A stretch of DNA of 64,000 nt from Kappaphycus alvarezii (Eukaryota; Rhodophyta; Florideophyceae; Gigartinales; Solieriaceae). The notes beneath the pieces are model-generated. The model worked only from the letters and a program-made list of their open reading frames with translations, did no database searches and was not told the origin of the DNA. Positions 41,501 through 55,022 of this stretch are shown piece after piece (within the stretch, counting starts at the first letter, position 1; every line of letters starts with the position of its first letter). The position numbers and the translations under genes are program-made. The stretch spans positions 1 to 64,000 of the forward strand of contig NADL03000596.1 in NCBI GenBank assembly GCA_002205965.3, in the 5' to 3' direction.

Positions 41501-44500
41501 CATTTTAGAGATGATATCATAACAGCTGTTGAACTATAAAATAATTATCTTCTATACTTACGTAGCTTTTTCCAAACATTATACCAACAATACGCTCTCC
41601 ATATTCCAAATTTATGGTCTTACCTGTAACAATGGTACAAAAACTGAATACATGTGTTGTAGGCGTACCTCGTATGATTCTTAGCCAAATCTTGTGGTTG
41701 AATAAACAAATAATTTGGGCGTTTTCAACCTTTCCTTAAACTCTATAAAGATACAGATGGTATAATTCCTCCAAATATAGAGCCATTCACATTCTCAACT
41801 TAAAAAAATCCATATCATACGTTAAATAAGTTGTGAAAAACGAATTAAAGTAAACTAAATCACTCAAAGTAATCAGTAGTTTTTTAGTTCACTGCTTTTT
41901 AATTATTTACAGAACTGGAGTTGTTCTTGAATAATTTATGAGTACTGCTTACATTCTGAAGGAATCTGAATGCTATAAATTGATTAGAAAGCTATTTGTA
42001 AAGTCAAGAAGCTCTGCTTCAGAACGATTATAGGAAATAGTTCACTAAAGGTTCTAACCTCTTGCAGATACATACTAGAATTAAAAATTTCAGAACTTCA
42101 ATTGAACTACGATCAAATTAAAAACTAGCCGAAGTTTATGATTCTTAATCTGTGAATGAACTAACATTTTAGTTGACAAAGTGAAAAATTTATAATTTGA
42201 AATAAAATATTGTATTTGCGGTTTAATATTTGGTTTGGTAGTCGAGTTGTAGTCTGCTTTGATTCATAAACCTGGAATAACCCGAGAATAGAATATTAAA
42301 TTTCAGTCATTTGGAGTGAATTCTGACCTATTCCCAAACTAAAATATATCTAAAGGCATATCTAGAATTTAATAATAAAACTTCCACAATGACGCTTATT
42401 AGTTACTGTTTTTATGCAACATCTCAATATGATAAAGTTAAAGCCCTCGAATAATTTTTTCTAGTCAAAAGCAGTTTTTTCCCGACTGTACAAGAAAAGC
42501 AAGATAGTTTTATGTAATTCCTATAAGATAGAGTTTTTTCATCATTTAACTTGTATTCATTATTTGCCGATCAATCCCCAAAGTTATTGTCATTTTCCTT
42601 TGTATTTTGTCTGCCTTGCTTGTATCAGTTGGCTGAATATATTTTTTTGTACACTTGGGTCTGCCACATATTTTGATACTGTGATGAGAAGACATTCTTA
42701 TGACGTGAGTATTGATTTTTCATAAAAATTGATGTATTAATCGATTTCATGAGATATTTTTTCATATATAAAACATCTAATATGTTTCTCTCGTTTCAAT
42801 ATTGTTTTCCGTATTTTGTGATTGAAGATCAACTGAGAACTAAAACTTTAATTAAAATATGATTAAATATTGCATTATTTCGAAAATTTGGTGTAAAGTC
42901 TAGAGGAAAGGTCAGCTGTTCCTGACTTTTGAGTCCGATCTTGGAAAAAAATGACATGAATGTATGAAGTTAAATTAATAATATCATACCTGGAAAGAAA
43001 AGAGGTTTGATATAATTATTGGCTACATAAAAAAAACAAAATGACGGACAAAGGACATTTCACAGTTTGTTAACAAATAAAAGCAATAAAGGAAAATATA
43101 ACTGATTTATCAATGATTAAGGACAAAATAGAGATAAATCACTAAACGTTTGCGGTTCTTAACAAACAAGTTTCTTATTGTTAGTTTCATATTTAGTTTG
43201 GTTTGATTTATATCTACCTAGTCCTTGAAAATAGTATATATGCATGATTTATAATGAAAATATTTATTTACTTTATGTTTCTCTCAAACGGGAAATTTAC
43301 TATTTTAGAAAACGCATACATATTTTCCACAGACATATTCACTTTGTCAATTTTGCGATTCTAAAATTACTCTCTGAAGTCCCACTAACATTATTCCCAA
43401 TAGCCTGGACTAATTCATCACGAAAAAATTCTCTTTAGCTACATTTCCAGAGCTCGCACTCTCTTTCCCTCAATGATAAAGCTGGAACTACTGAGTCTTT
43501 TAGCAGGCACGTTAATTTAATTTTTTTTCACCAAACATTATTGTTTTTTGTATTGATGTACACATATCTTTTGTATATGTACAGAAAATTTACTCAAGGA
43601 AAGTATTTTATTGAAAATTTTCAAATTTAAATTGAATTCAGATTCTTTCCTCTGCTCTATTGCACAAAATTTTTAGTAAATGGTCAATAAAAGAACCTAT
43701 CTCATGGTTTCTATTTTTGGATGAAAATGCTAATGTCCCCACTCCCTGTTCTTGATTTAATCTCATTCGATATTGCTCAACTAAAAAACATTTGTGTTAC
43801 TTGATTTTAATAAGTAACTTATTAAGAATCTCTACGGTAATAGACCCCAAAATTTGATGTTTATTGATTTTTAGAAAATGTAGCAACTTTTGGTTTTTGT
43901 TATAGTCTATCAACTCTTTTTCCGTATCCAAAAAATATTTTAAACAATCATCCAAACTGATTTAATTTATTACTGTATTTACTGAAAAAAGTATTTATTG
44001 TTATATAAAAATTTAAATCTTGTGTTACAGCTGAACATTTTTGTTCTATTCCTGCATGGGAAATTATTGCAAAAATCAAAAATTTGGAGATTTTTTACAT
44101 TTTTCGCATATTGTAGTACTTGGTAATTGATGTTGGTCTGTTAGCGCTAAAAAAACTTTACTAGAATTGTTTACTATTTTTGCATTACTAATCTTTACAG
44201 ATAATTATTGGGAGCAATAAGACGTATTCCAATTATTTCAGTTTAATATGTATTTTAGCTAAATTTCATATTGAAAATTTATGAAACTAGTCTGAATTAC
44301 CTGCTTTACTTGCATATAGCACCAGAAATTTTTTTCAGCATTATTCGTTTCACTAGATCATGTTTTTTGCGATATTGGTTTCAAATAATTTTTCATACTT
44401 TTGAATTCTTATGACTTCATTCTACAATTTTTCATTACTCCGACAGGAGTCAAATACTTTTTGGATTATGATTTCCAATATTATTCTGAAATCTTCCTCT

Positions 44501-44560
44501 GTTAACAGTAGTTATAATCTGAAACTAAATTAATCCCTTGCAAGATAGTTAGACTTGAAG
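41501..44560. other. AT-rich gene-free block, right part
   Basis: Same character as 37206-40742. Short open frames here look random. No repeat, tail or domain was recognised. Confidence 0.55.
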
Positions 44561-46399
44561 TAGCAATTTAATTGTGTTCAGGAAAGTAAATTTTGCCATA
44601 ATTTAAGCCAAATCAGTTCAAGCAGTATTGAGTAACTTGTTGAAAATTTATGTCGGGTAGCTGTGCGTTTCACCTTATGGTTATGGCAGTCTGCCATTTT
44701 TATTGCTCCGTGGGCACGTGTCTGAAGCAATTCATATGTGCCTGTGCAACGCCACAAAAGCGTTCGGCGAATTTCGCATAATCTTCGTTTCTGAAGCTGG
44801 AAAATTAAAAGAACTTTCTTATTAGTGTGATAATCCTTTGGCAAAGTCCGTTGGGGAGTCCCTGGCTAATGTCGAGATCATTTCTTCGACGAATCCTCTT
44901 TTTTCATTAATATTCATGACGTCATTGACGCTTTCCAGTGCTAATCTTCCGTCTTGGATTTTGCGCATCTAAAACTCTTCGGTATCAGAGATCTATGGCT
45001 GCTTACAACGCGTGTTCCATACTCGTAACTACACACTACGCCTTGTTATCGCCCCCGTGGGCGAGCACGTGACCGAGTCTTATTGACATGCGAACATTGG
45101 ACCTGTAGTATTGTTTGTCCTTTGTGGGAGTGAGACGGGGTGCATAAAGCAAACTGTTTTCCGGAAACTCTGAACCCTCCGGTCACGCGATCCATGATCA
45201 TGATATGTCCTATTAAGGACTACAAAAAGAATTAATAAGCTAGAAACTATATATATATATCTTCCAGTTTTTTCAATTCCACCGGCATGGAATTCACACC
45301 GTCCGAAAATTTGAAGGTGGATGGCCCAAAATTTCAGATTAGAAAATTATCTAGTTATCGAGCTAAATGTCTTCGGTAGCGACTTGAGCGACTCAGAGGA
45401 ATTTTTGGGGAGATACTAAAAAAGGAGTGCATAGATCAAGTGAGGCTGATGAATCTTCTTCTGGCAGAGGTTATGTTACGGAGGTTTGGTTTTGCTCGAA
45501 CAGGAAGGACAGAATTATTCAATAGGAGAAGAGCAATGTAAATAGTATTCCGTGCGAGCCTCGAGAAGCTATTATTGTCCATATGAAAACGAAGCGATAA
45601 GTCATAGAATTTTTGAGTCTTTTGGAGGAAAAGAATTCAAAAGGAGGGAGCGGCACGGTAGTGCAAATGGTGTCGGTGATTTGTTTTCGTATTTTCTGAT
45701 CATCTGTTCATCTTTAAGTCCTCCAAAGTACACGAGACGAGAGTTTGCCCTAGATACTCTTGCAGTTTCAGTTCCGAAAGGAAGGATAGTGTCCCAAAAT
45801 TCCATCATCAAACATAAAAAGGAGAACTAAGGGGGTGGTGATATCGATGGAAGCTCCAGGCTCTTGAGTGCATGCTCCGGGCTCTTGAGTGCATAAAAGG
45901 GCTCCGAGAGCGATCTGGGGAATCTATCATGTTAGGGGGCCCGAAAGAGCGTGATAAAGATTCTCAAGTTTATTCATTTTTCGATATAGCCACCGAGGGT
46001 CTTTACAGTCAGCTTTAGTGGTAACTTGGATTGTATAACAGCGATCACGGTGAGTAGAATAAGATGACTCACTAGCGAGAGATGTTGAAGATTGGTAGAA
46101 GAATACTGAAGGTTTGGGTGCAAAATGCATCTGCAGAGGGTGAGGCCAGTAGTCGACGTCATTAGCGGGGCCAAAAATGCCTAACTTTGCGGAAACACTC
46201 GAGAAGAATTTTTGCGCGAAACCGGCGGCAAAATCCTGGATGTCGGGCAGTCCACTTCTGTTGTTGTCATTGCGGGCTATAGTAATGAAATAAAATTGGC
46301 GAATTTATCGTAGTTCGTACATGAGCCACCGAATGGGGACCATCGTTTCGCCGTTTGTGCTTCAATGGACCTCATTCTAGACGGTGTTTCGACTTGGCA
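44561..46399. other. Unassigned region between the AT-rich block and the copia-like element
   Basis: Composition returns to moderate GC. An ATATATATATAT run lies near 45247-45260, and a GGCTCTTGAGTGCAT unit occurs twice at about 45859-45890. Open frames at 45552-45830 (plus) and 44578-44844 (minus) show no recognisable domain. It may include untranslated parts or LTR remnants of the copia-like element to the right, but no paired LTRs were found. Confidence 0.4.
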
Positions 46400-49300
46400 G
46401 AGATAGTTCAGCTATTAATTGAATAGAGTAGTTTCCTGTGTTTTAATGATTCATTTTCACGGTTGGAAACCGAGTTGAACATGGTTTATAGTCTCTCTAA
46501 GCCTTGCTTAGAAAACAGGATTTGTAGGGGCATCGGCAAGGTTATTTTCGCCCCATACCGAGCTGATGTCAGAGATTTCCTTCTGTCGGAATCTCTCTCG
46601 TTTGGCGACTATAGATAGCATCAATGTTTTCCGGAATTACAAAACAATTTGAAAATAACGTCGAAGAGGGCCTTAGTATTGGTACAAAGTTTTACAGCGA
46701 CGTTTCGGGGAGTAATGCGCTCCAATATATCACTAAACACTATAAATTCCCCGTAAATGGTTACTTTTTTGAGTTTAAGAGCCTTTTAGGACTTTTAAAA
46801 AAAGCGGAATAACAATTTTGGAGGCATCTCTAGGAAAAACGATATGCTCGAGCTGTGAGTAAATGTCATGATTTTTAGCGAATGAATAATCAGAAAAACA
46901 GACAATGAGAAGGTTTTTTAGGGCTAAATTGTATATAAAGAGACGGAGATCGTTTTTAATGGCGTGTTTTATCGCCCTATCAAGTCTGAAAATAATGGTG
47001 GGTCGTTTCTTGTAGTGTATGGTTCTTGTGATTTGCGCTAATTGAGATATTTTGAAGAGGCAGTCAGGTCTTGGATTTGATAGCCAATCTATGCGCATTT
47101 GCACCAAATTGAAGTTAAAAAGAAGCAGTTGGTTGCACACATTCGATCCTTCGAATTTAATGGTCCTGGTTGATGTGGAACGAGCCTTCGTGCTCTTTTT
47201 TAGTAATAACGCCAGTGCATTCCGCTAGGATAATTTCTTCTACCTTCACCTCAAACTTCGAACGGGTGCGATATAATATTAATTTGATCTTTGGGTCCCC
47301 TTACCTTATCAGATTGTCTACATAAGACCTCATTAGTCTTATAAGGACGCAATTTGTGAGGTGGAGGTATAATGTGGGATCGATACAAATATTTTTATGC
47401 AGAGTTCAAGGCGATGGTGCTTGTAATCGCAGCGTGCCATAAGTCTCTGAAATCACATATTTCATACAGAGGGCCGAGAATTTTCAGGCATTGTTCATTG
47501 CTCAGCCCAAAATCGGGTGTTGGTTTCCCTATGAAAATGTTACGGGTGAGTACATCTGTTCACAGGAAGAGTGCTTGTTTGAATACTGAGTTCGAGACTT
47601 CGAAACTTATTTTAGCTGCCAAAACAGGGGGAAGCCGAACAGACGGGGCTGTAGGGTCGTGGATTTGTGGACTAGAAGGTTCTTTACGTTATCCCGGTGG
47701 CCTCGAGTGATTTATTTCAAATTTTATTCGGGTTTCTCATCGAGACTTGATTTGAAAGTAACAATAACCGTCATGGTAAGACATCAACTTCAGGAATAAC
47801 TTCTCGCAGAATTACCCTGAAAGTTACACGCTCAATTAATCCTCTTATTTCTGACCGACGACGGACTTCAAAGAGCCATTTTCTGCGACAAAAAACCAAA
47901 GCGTTCAGCGGGTTTGTACTCCTTTCCTGAGCTCAGCGACGAAAATTTCTGTCATAATGATTTGAGAATATAGCTGTAGTGGGCCAAGTGTGAATGGAGG
48001 TTGGTCTTTGCGAATGATAACCTCACTTGCAGGGAAAGGGGTAAGAGAGTCTTCGGAGACAAATTAGCAACCATCTGGTTGGTTAAATTACTTTAATCGA
48101 CCCCCTCTACCCCTTCGAAATTTTCCACGAAGATAGTGAAATGATCGCAGCCATTAGTACGGTTTTTTCTTCGGTACGAAGTATTATTTCGAAAGCATGA
48201 TGCTCTGATTCCTCTCTTGTGAGTTATGTGTCCTTTCGAATTTCCTCTACGTCCTCTCGCTTCTTCATGTCTTCTTCACCCTTTATAAATTACACGAAGT
48301 TATGAATGGAGGACTCATACCGTTGCAAGCGATTCCCTGTTATGATCTCAAAAGCACCATGCGCGCAGAGGTGCTTAGAAGTCCAATCCGTGTGCCGCAC
48401 TTCCAACAATCGGCGTAGCGAGACTTTGCGCTCATGTCGGGCTTTTAAGTCGAAATTTTCACGTTTTATTGCCTTACCTCTCACCAACAATGATAGAAGT
48501 TGTGGCTACGGGATGATGCTTGGTCTGCCTGAGATTCCGACTATAGTAAGTGAGGTGCTTCAGATGCTCTTCTTCTTCCTCGAAACTATTCTCGTGAAAT
48601 TGCCAAAATTGGAGTTATGTGTGCCGACTGTTAGTTCGAGTTGACAGAGACTCTAGATAAACTCGTGCAGAAACGTTGAAAAATTCTTTTAAGAATGTCC
48701 GCAAAGTGATGCTCTGAATGCGTGATCATGCTTGAAAACCCAGTGGCCACCTTGTAAAAGTTGCTTACCTTGTATAAATCAGTGCTTAAGTCCCGGGACA
48801 CTAGGGACCGAGTTTGATAATGTGCTGCACCATCTTTGTCAGTCCGAGAGACACGTCGTTTTGTTTCTTTCTCGCATGAAGCTGGTAAGTTGAAGCGTCT
48901 GTTAAGAGCTCCAGACCTGAAGCTTCCTTGCGTAGCTAGCGTACTGGGTGATTATTACGCTGAAAATCTCTTGGCAGGGCATAGACTCATTGCAGTTCTC
49001 GAAGAAGATCTTTCGAGGCGCACTATCTTGGCAATTAATAAAGAAATAAGCATTCCCTGCACGCCATAAACCTTACTGTCTGGCATAAATCGCATACAAC
49101 TTGACATTCTCATGAACTCACTACTAAATATTGCCCTATAACTTCATGTCTTTCAACATCTACTGGATACAGTTCTCCTTCCGGGCATCATACCCGGTCC
49201 TTGGTCCACCTGCCTACCAAATGGAAGAATTATCAGCGCTTCGTAAGGCCTGGATTAGATCTTTATTTTCTGAGAACAACCTGGAAGAAACTACCGGCAC

Positions 49301-50000
49301 AGCAGCTACCGGAAGTGGAAATTACGGTACAAGTCTTCTCTTGAAGGCTCTGTGGAGGTAAAGCTAACTATGGAGGGCCTTTCCTGCACTGCAGCCATCA
49401 TGGTGAATATTTGTGACTAAAGCGCCCTTGTTCGCAATTATATCTTAGTATCCTTATACTTTCGAATTTTGATACCTCAACATTGCAGTTAATGATATAA
49501 CAAATTCATGCTAACAGCGAATGCCGCTTATGATTTTCTCCGTGTTTAAAAAATGCAGGCATTCCGTGAATTCCTCATTTATTTTGCCGGAATAGACTAA
49601 GTCGTCTACTTTGATGAGGACTTTAAAACGGAAAAATCGAAGACTTAAAGAACATCTCGTTGGAAATAACACTCGGTGGCGGAAAAATATTAAAGAGAGT
49701 AGCGGCTACCTCTTCGTAATCTGGACGATCCCAAACGCTACCAAGAGGGATAATTTCCTTAACATTCTCATTTTAGCCACAGTATTCTAATTTTGACTCG
49801 CGGCCTAAAATATTTCGTCGGTGAGGTCTCCTTTGATCTGGGCTGCATTGATCATGCAGAGAATCTTTTTCCTTTTCAATTTGTAAGTGGCAATCAACAT
49901 CGGTCCCGTATTAGTGCAGATGCCTCACTACTACGGCTTGAGGATAAAGAACGGTAATTGAATGTCGAAAGGTGATTTTGAAGGACGAGCATTGTATTCG
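46400..50000 (-). mobile_element. Ty1/copia-like retrotransposon remnant (fossil)
   Basis: Two reverse-transcriptase blocks on the minus strand. The first, about 50000-49550, has INAAQIKGDLTDEIF (the copia segment before the palm) and KVLIKVDDLVYSGKINEEF (the YVDD-box region). The second, about 47140-46780, has the typical copia stretch after the palm (DWLSNPRPDCLFKISQLAQI ... IVCFSDYSF ... IYSQLEHIVF), followed to about 46500 by VWGENNLADAPTN of the RNase H end. The blocks lie about 2.4 kb apart, much more than in an intact element, so other DNA separates them. It is heavily broken and clearly older than the Ty3 array. No LTRs were found. Confidence 0.65.
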
Positions 50001-52290
50001 GATTGTAGTGAAACCCGGCCAAGGACTGCTGCATCTATTCGGCCGTGATCAACGCGATTCGTAGGAAGCTAGGGTAAGGGTGGAGCGAGAGAAGGACCGT
50101 GAAGAGGTAAAGATAAGTTGCTTGGGCGGGCGCCTTGGCGGAAGAGTGGACGGTATTCTACACTTAGTTTGTTACTTATGTGATGATTTATCGGATGTCC
50201 GAACCCAGGAGGGGCGTCCGCAGTGCTAAACAAAAGAGCAACCCGCGCACCCAGCCGAGCTCATGCCTTTGTGTAGTGAGCTTTGGCCACCCAGTGTAAG
50301 AGTATAGTACTGTACAGTATGTACAGTGCAATGCAGTCAACTTGTGTTGAACAAGTTGAAGTCAGATGCTGCCTCACTTCTGAAGTTTAAATTGATCGAC
50401 ATGAAGTCCTACTATTTAAACTATTTCGGACTCACACTCCCGCCATCACTTTACATCAACTCAGCATAAACGCAATTCATCTTATTCTGTCCTCCAAGAA
50501 AATCGCTCCCCCTGCACGATCGTAGGACTCGAGAAAGATCCAGTCACTCACACCACCGTTGGAGACTTAACAGCTCGCCCAACCCTCGCACCCCATTTGT
50601 GCTTTCACATTCTTGCACAATCTCCGCCAAATTCAACTTTCTCGCATCATTCTGCTGACGTTGCAAACCATCTTGCTGATTTCAGCAGTCCATTTTTCCG
50701 ATGCACAAAATTTTCGACGCTGGGTCGTCGCACTCATCGACCTCATGCGTTGCGCGTGTCGCCTTTCAAACTGTATCAAACTTGCGCGTGGATGAAACGG
50801 GTGTGTAGTTCACAGTCCACAATTTTTAAGTCACTGTAAGCAGTCTAAACACTACTCATGCACTCGTTGGCTAACTCGCCACTCATGCACACCGGCCCCA
50901 CTTGTAGCAACGCGGCCAGAGTATTCATACTCATTACTGCGCGGAACCTCCCAGTACTCATGATTCTAGGCCAATCAGAGGCCGTGATTTCCAAAGTCCC
51001 GAAATCCGGTCCATATGCGTGTGACCAGAGTCATACTAGGAAAGATATATCTTGCGGTGAGGTAGGCACAAATGTAGAAAGAGATAAAAGGCATAGTGGG
51101 ATGACGTTGGTGGATGCCCCGTCTGTGGCCGCCTTCAACTCGCATGCAGTACTGTACACGTACCAGTGCATGCCCGTACTGTACAATGTAAAGTACTGTA
51201 TGTAATTGGTTGCCAGTGTATTCATGCAAAAAAATTGTCTGCATGCCGAGACAGTAATCGTATTGTATTAGATTGCTGTTGATACACATTAAACTGGAAA
51301 ATCATCTATCGGGGGTAATGCATTAATTGCGACCGCCATTTATCTAGTGGTTACAACAAATGCAACCTGTCTGATATTAGCAGTTCTCCGACTGATGTCG
51401 ATTTTGGCTTCCTTTGAGTCTTGCTTTCGGTAGTTCTCTCCTTTATTACTACTGCAGTAATGAATAATAGCAGTGGTGACACTTCTTGTTCAGGTACAAC
51501 CTCACCAGACAAGATTAAACTGAAACACAGACCACCAGCCACCTACACCAAGGGAAATCGGCCTTGGTGAGCTTGCGATCCAAGGTAACGCGTTGGAGCT
51601 ACCACTGACAGAGAGGCTGAGAGCCACCCCGGCTGTAGCTGTTGTGCCGTCGTGGGACAGTCGCTGTGTGTAATCGGATAGGTGCAGTACGGCGCAGAAT
51701 AAGTACTGTACATTCAGTACTGCAATTAAACAGCATTCGTGTACTTAGGGTATAGCACTGCATATTTTTACTCCTGGTTGTACCAGGGGTGTGCCTAGGG
51801 TACAGTACCCACGGGGAAAATATTGTTTAAATGCTAGGGCAAGTGCAGTACAGTACTACATATACTTTACTTGCACAGCACACTGTGTAAGTAAAATGTA
51901 GTACTGTACTTACCCGAAGATACAGTAGTTCTAGAAGCACGCATCTACTATAATTCTGCCTGTCCTGAACTCTCCACAAAGCTGTCTCCTCCTAGGGCCA
52001 AGAAGCCCTGGGCGGCTGGCATTAAGAACAGAAGAGCTAGAGACGTCGTATATAACCGACTCAGGTACTTATTAAGAGTAACTAGAAGTGAGCTGCTTGG
52101 TTTAGTGATCCCTAGTACTTGAAGCAGATGTAAGCAGTCAGTGTTACATTTTTTAAGGGTTTAATTATTGATATCTGATGGTAAATAGTGTTAACAAAGC
52201 CCCAGTACACCATCCATTGTCTTTATTTTGGAAAATATGCGTCCAAAAAATTTAATATTGGAATAAGGGTGCGACTTGAGTCATTTTAAC
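50001..52290. other. Intergenic with scattered TACTGTAC motifs
   Basis: No convincing gene. TACTGTAC-type palindromic motifs cluster at 50304-50320, 51148-51205, 51690-51720 and 51845-51915. A 60-codon frame at 50613-50795 begins with a hydrophobic segment (IILLTLQTILLISAVHFSDA), but nothing else supports it. Confidence 0.45.
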
Positions 52291-52533
52291 ACTATAAATG
52301 GCCTTTTTGCACCATTTTCACCACAGCAACGAATCCAATTGCAGTGAAACCGCCGGCGAGTTCCACTGGACTTTAAACATAATTAACCCCCTCACAGTAC
52401 ACAGGCCGATCTTGGGACCGACAAACAATACACAGCGCTATCAATTGAATCCGATTCGGATCAATCAGCCGAATGTATTCAGGAAGTCGAGGAGCTATGT
52501 GATCCGGTGGAGGAAAACTAAGAGCCTACTGAT

Positions 52534-54357
52534 ATGGAGCCAGATCGTATTGAAGATGACTGTGATCTGGAGACACCGATTTCACATTTAATAGCTGCAG
52601 TGGCAGCTCGAAGGCGAGCCAGAGAAGCTAGAAAAGGAAGAAAAAAGGGCCAGAATCTCTCATTTCCAACAGATATCCCAATCTTAAGCCCCATTGACCT
52701 ACTCCCATCCCTTTATGTTGCTGTCGGCAAACCAAAACCGTTTACTTTAAGAGATGAATTCACGTTCAACCCGCTTGGAATCTTCAGGATGTATGTATTC
52801 ACAAGTACCATGCAAACAATAGCCATCCACACCAACTTCTATGCGTCCCTGGAATCAGCAGGGATTGTTAGGCCATGGAAAGACACAACTGCAACAGAAA
52901 TTGGTTGTTTCATCGGTATCTGTCTCTACATTGGGGTTTTAAAAATGCCTGAGGATAGATTATTACTGGGAAAAGACACACCATCCCATTCCATTAAAAG
53001 GTACATGAACCTTCTGAGCTTTCAACAAATCAAAAGGTACCTGAATGTTTGCGATCCTCGGGTGAAATGGGAGTAAGTTCTTTTTAACAAAGCGCAGCCG
53101 TTATTCGATGGGGTAGTTTCATCATCAAAGAGATTGTGGGTTCCAGGTTTAAACCTGAGTGCTGACGAGATGATGGTGGTGAACTACGGTCGTTCCTGCG
53201 AAACAGTGCGGATGCGTAACAAGTGCATAGGTTCCGGGTTTAAGATATGGGCTTTGCGTGATTCCGGGTACATGTTTTGGGCATATCTACATTCGAATAA
53301 AAAGCCTCAGAGAGACTGCTTATCATACAGAGGTGTCCTTCCACACTCTTCGAAGGTAGTTGCCAGACTGACGGATGAACTTCCAAAGTTCCTTCCCGGA
53401 TGTTCCGGTTCTGTACAGTACACCACTTACATGGATAATCTCTTTTCCACACCTAAGCTCTTTCGAATACTTCGACAAACAGATATTACAGCCGTAGGAA
53501 CTTTGAGGTTTAATGCTTCTAGTTTTCCTAGATCACTCGCCATTAGAGGCAGAAAGGATGTGCGACTGGATTGGAACACACGCGGAGCTGAGCTCTGTGA
53601 GAATGGAACTGTGCTTGCATTAACATGGATTGATAATGAGCCCGTGCAAATGCTTACAACAGCCCACCAAGTTGGGGTGGAACACACAGCTGAGCGTTTA
53701 CGGCAGCTGAGCGTTTACGGAAGCGTCCAAGGTTAACATCAACAATAATGGAGCACGTGTCCGTGCTGTTTTTTGGTACAAACCCTGCAATGCGCCTACC
53801 TATCCCGAAAGTAGTTAATGTATACAATTTACATATCGGTGGGGTAGATATCGCGGACCAGTTGCGGTCAGTTTACACCTCGCATTTGCAGTCGCGACGG
53901 ACATGGATTCCTTGTTTTCTGGATTTTGGATACAGCTGCAACTAACAGCTATCTGGTTTTATCTAACTACATGAGGTCTAGCGTAACATTCACAAGAGAT
54001 TCATTGTTGATTTAGTATGTAGTCTTGTCCGTGCGCACGGTTGTAATTAATTATCGACAGTTAGAAGCCGACATAGTCAGGCAACGTCGTCTAACGACCT
54101 TACTGCTGGAAAAGTAACATTAATCAAGGTTGATACGTCAAAAACAGAAGCAGATTCATCCCTATGGTACTTCTATGGTCGATCAACATCTTCCAGTGCG
54201 AGTTCCCGACAACAGGCGGGGGGATTGTTTTAATTGTCGGCGCAACCGGCCTTCCCTACAGAGGCAAACGAAAGGGCCGTTCCGATGTTGTAGTTGTGGT
54301 GTTTTCTTATGTCTGCGGCCTGACTGGAACTGCTTTCTGGATTACCATCAGAATTGA
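52534..54357 (+). pseudogene. piggyBac-like transposase (DDE_Tnp_1_7), disrupted
   Basis: A cut-and-paste transposase of the piggyBac superfamily, which targets TTAA. An acidic Ser-rich N-terminus probably begins upstream (from about 52420). The core starts with FTFNPLGIFRMYVFTSTMQT and RPWKDTTATEIGCFIGICLY (about 52765-52930). The first catalytic Asp is in LSADEMMVVNYGRS (about 53150), the second in YMDNLFSTPKLFRIL (about 53430), and the third pair in HIGGVDIADQLRS (about 53835). The C-terminal Cys-rich zinc domain is CFNCRRN ... CCSCGVFLCLRPDWNC (about 54225-54340). Lesions: an in-frame TAA at 53074-53076; a 17-bp tandem duplication at 53687-53720 that shifts the frame; and further frame changes and stops between about 53940 and 54130. 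Few lesions in a recognisable full-length protein suggest recent death. I found no terminal inverted repeats or TTAA duplications. Confidence 0.85.
53687..53720 (+). repeat. 17-bp tandem duplication in the piggyBac pseudogene
   Basis: CAGCTGAGCGTTTACGG occurs at 53687-53703 and again at 53704-53720. Read with one copy, the protein would continue AERLRKRPRLTSTIMEHVSV; with two copies the frame shifts and stops at about 53734. Confidence 0.85.
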
Positions 54358-54792
54358 TTTAATGCAGTTAGAGCTGCAGAAAATAACTAAATTTAGATGC
54401 TTTTACCCATTTTTTTTGCAATCATTTGTAGAAACAGGCCAGAAATCCGATTCCGAAGCCTATTTGGCCTCAACACGCCTCCATATAAAAATAAATGGAC
54501 TTTTCTCTTTTTTGTGCAAAACAACAACTGGTGGGTGCGTTTTAAGACAAAAATCTGGGATTTTTATATAAATTCCTTTTTTTTGTTTAGACAATACTGC
54601 CCGAAACCACCTACAGAGGAGGGGGTAATTAATCGATATATTTTGCCACCATGGCGACATAATTTCCTCTCTTTTGCTTACTAAGCGCTCCATGTGCCAA
54701 AAATGTCCTTGACTATTGCCTCAATTTCATATTTCTGGCAATTTAAGTTATACTTCATAGTTCCCCTCATTAACGAAAAGTCAGTTCAAATT

Positions 54793-54850
54793 GGGGAAAA
54801 TGTGGGGTGATTTAATATTTGAAAGATATGGTCGGTTGTGGCCCGTAATC
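54793..54850 (-). repeat. LINE family 3 3' tail
   Basis: GGGGAAAATGTGGGGTGATT, TAATATTTGAAAGATATGGT, CGGTTGTGGCCCG: nearly identical to 33550-33602. Both are preceded by CAGTTCA, and the sequences part immediately on either side, so this is a truncated copy about 55 bp long. Confidence 0.6.
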
Positions 54851-54899
54851 TCCTACAGGTTCAAATTCATTGTGAAAAAAAGGTGCGCAAGGTCTATTC

Positions 54900-55022
54900 G
54901 TATCTCATGACTCCTTCTCACTTTCAGACTCACTACTACACAGAGCTACCCCCTTGTCCTTGGAAAATAGCAGTCCCACATCCCTAATCAGTAAAGTACG
55001 TCCATTCCTCACCCCCTTTTAA
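54900..55022 (+). repeat. LINE family 1 3' UTR and tail
   Basis: TTTCAGACTCACTACTACAC through AAAATAGCAGTCCCACATCC and CTAATCAGTAAAGTAC to CCCCCTTTT resembles 25345-25455, the 3' UTR of a family 1 copy. No coding sequence is attached. Confidence 0.6.

Noticed and set aside
44561-45000. LTR of the copia-like element
   Set aside because: No TG...CA pair and no matching repeat on the other side could be found by eye.
45552-45830. 92-codon plus-strand frame
   Set aside because: No domain, overlaps a 69-codon minus-strand frame, and is surrounded by decayed sequence.
50613-50795. 60-codon frame with a hydrophobic N-terminal segment
   Set aside because: It looks like a signal peptide, but the frame is short, overlaps another open frame and has no supporting context.
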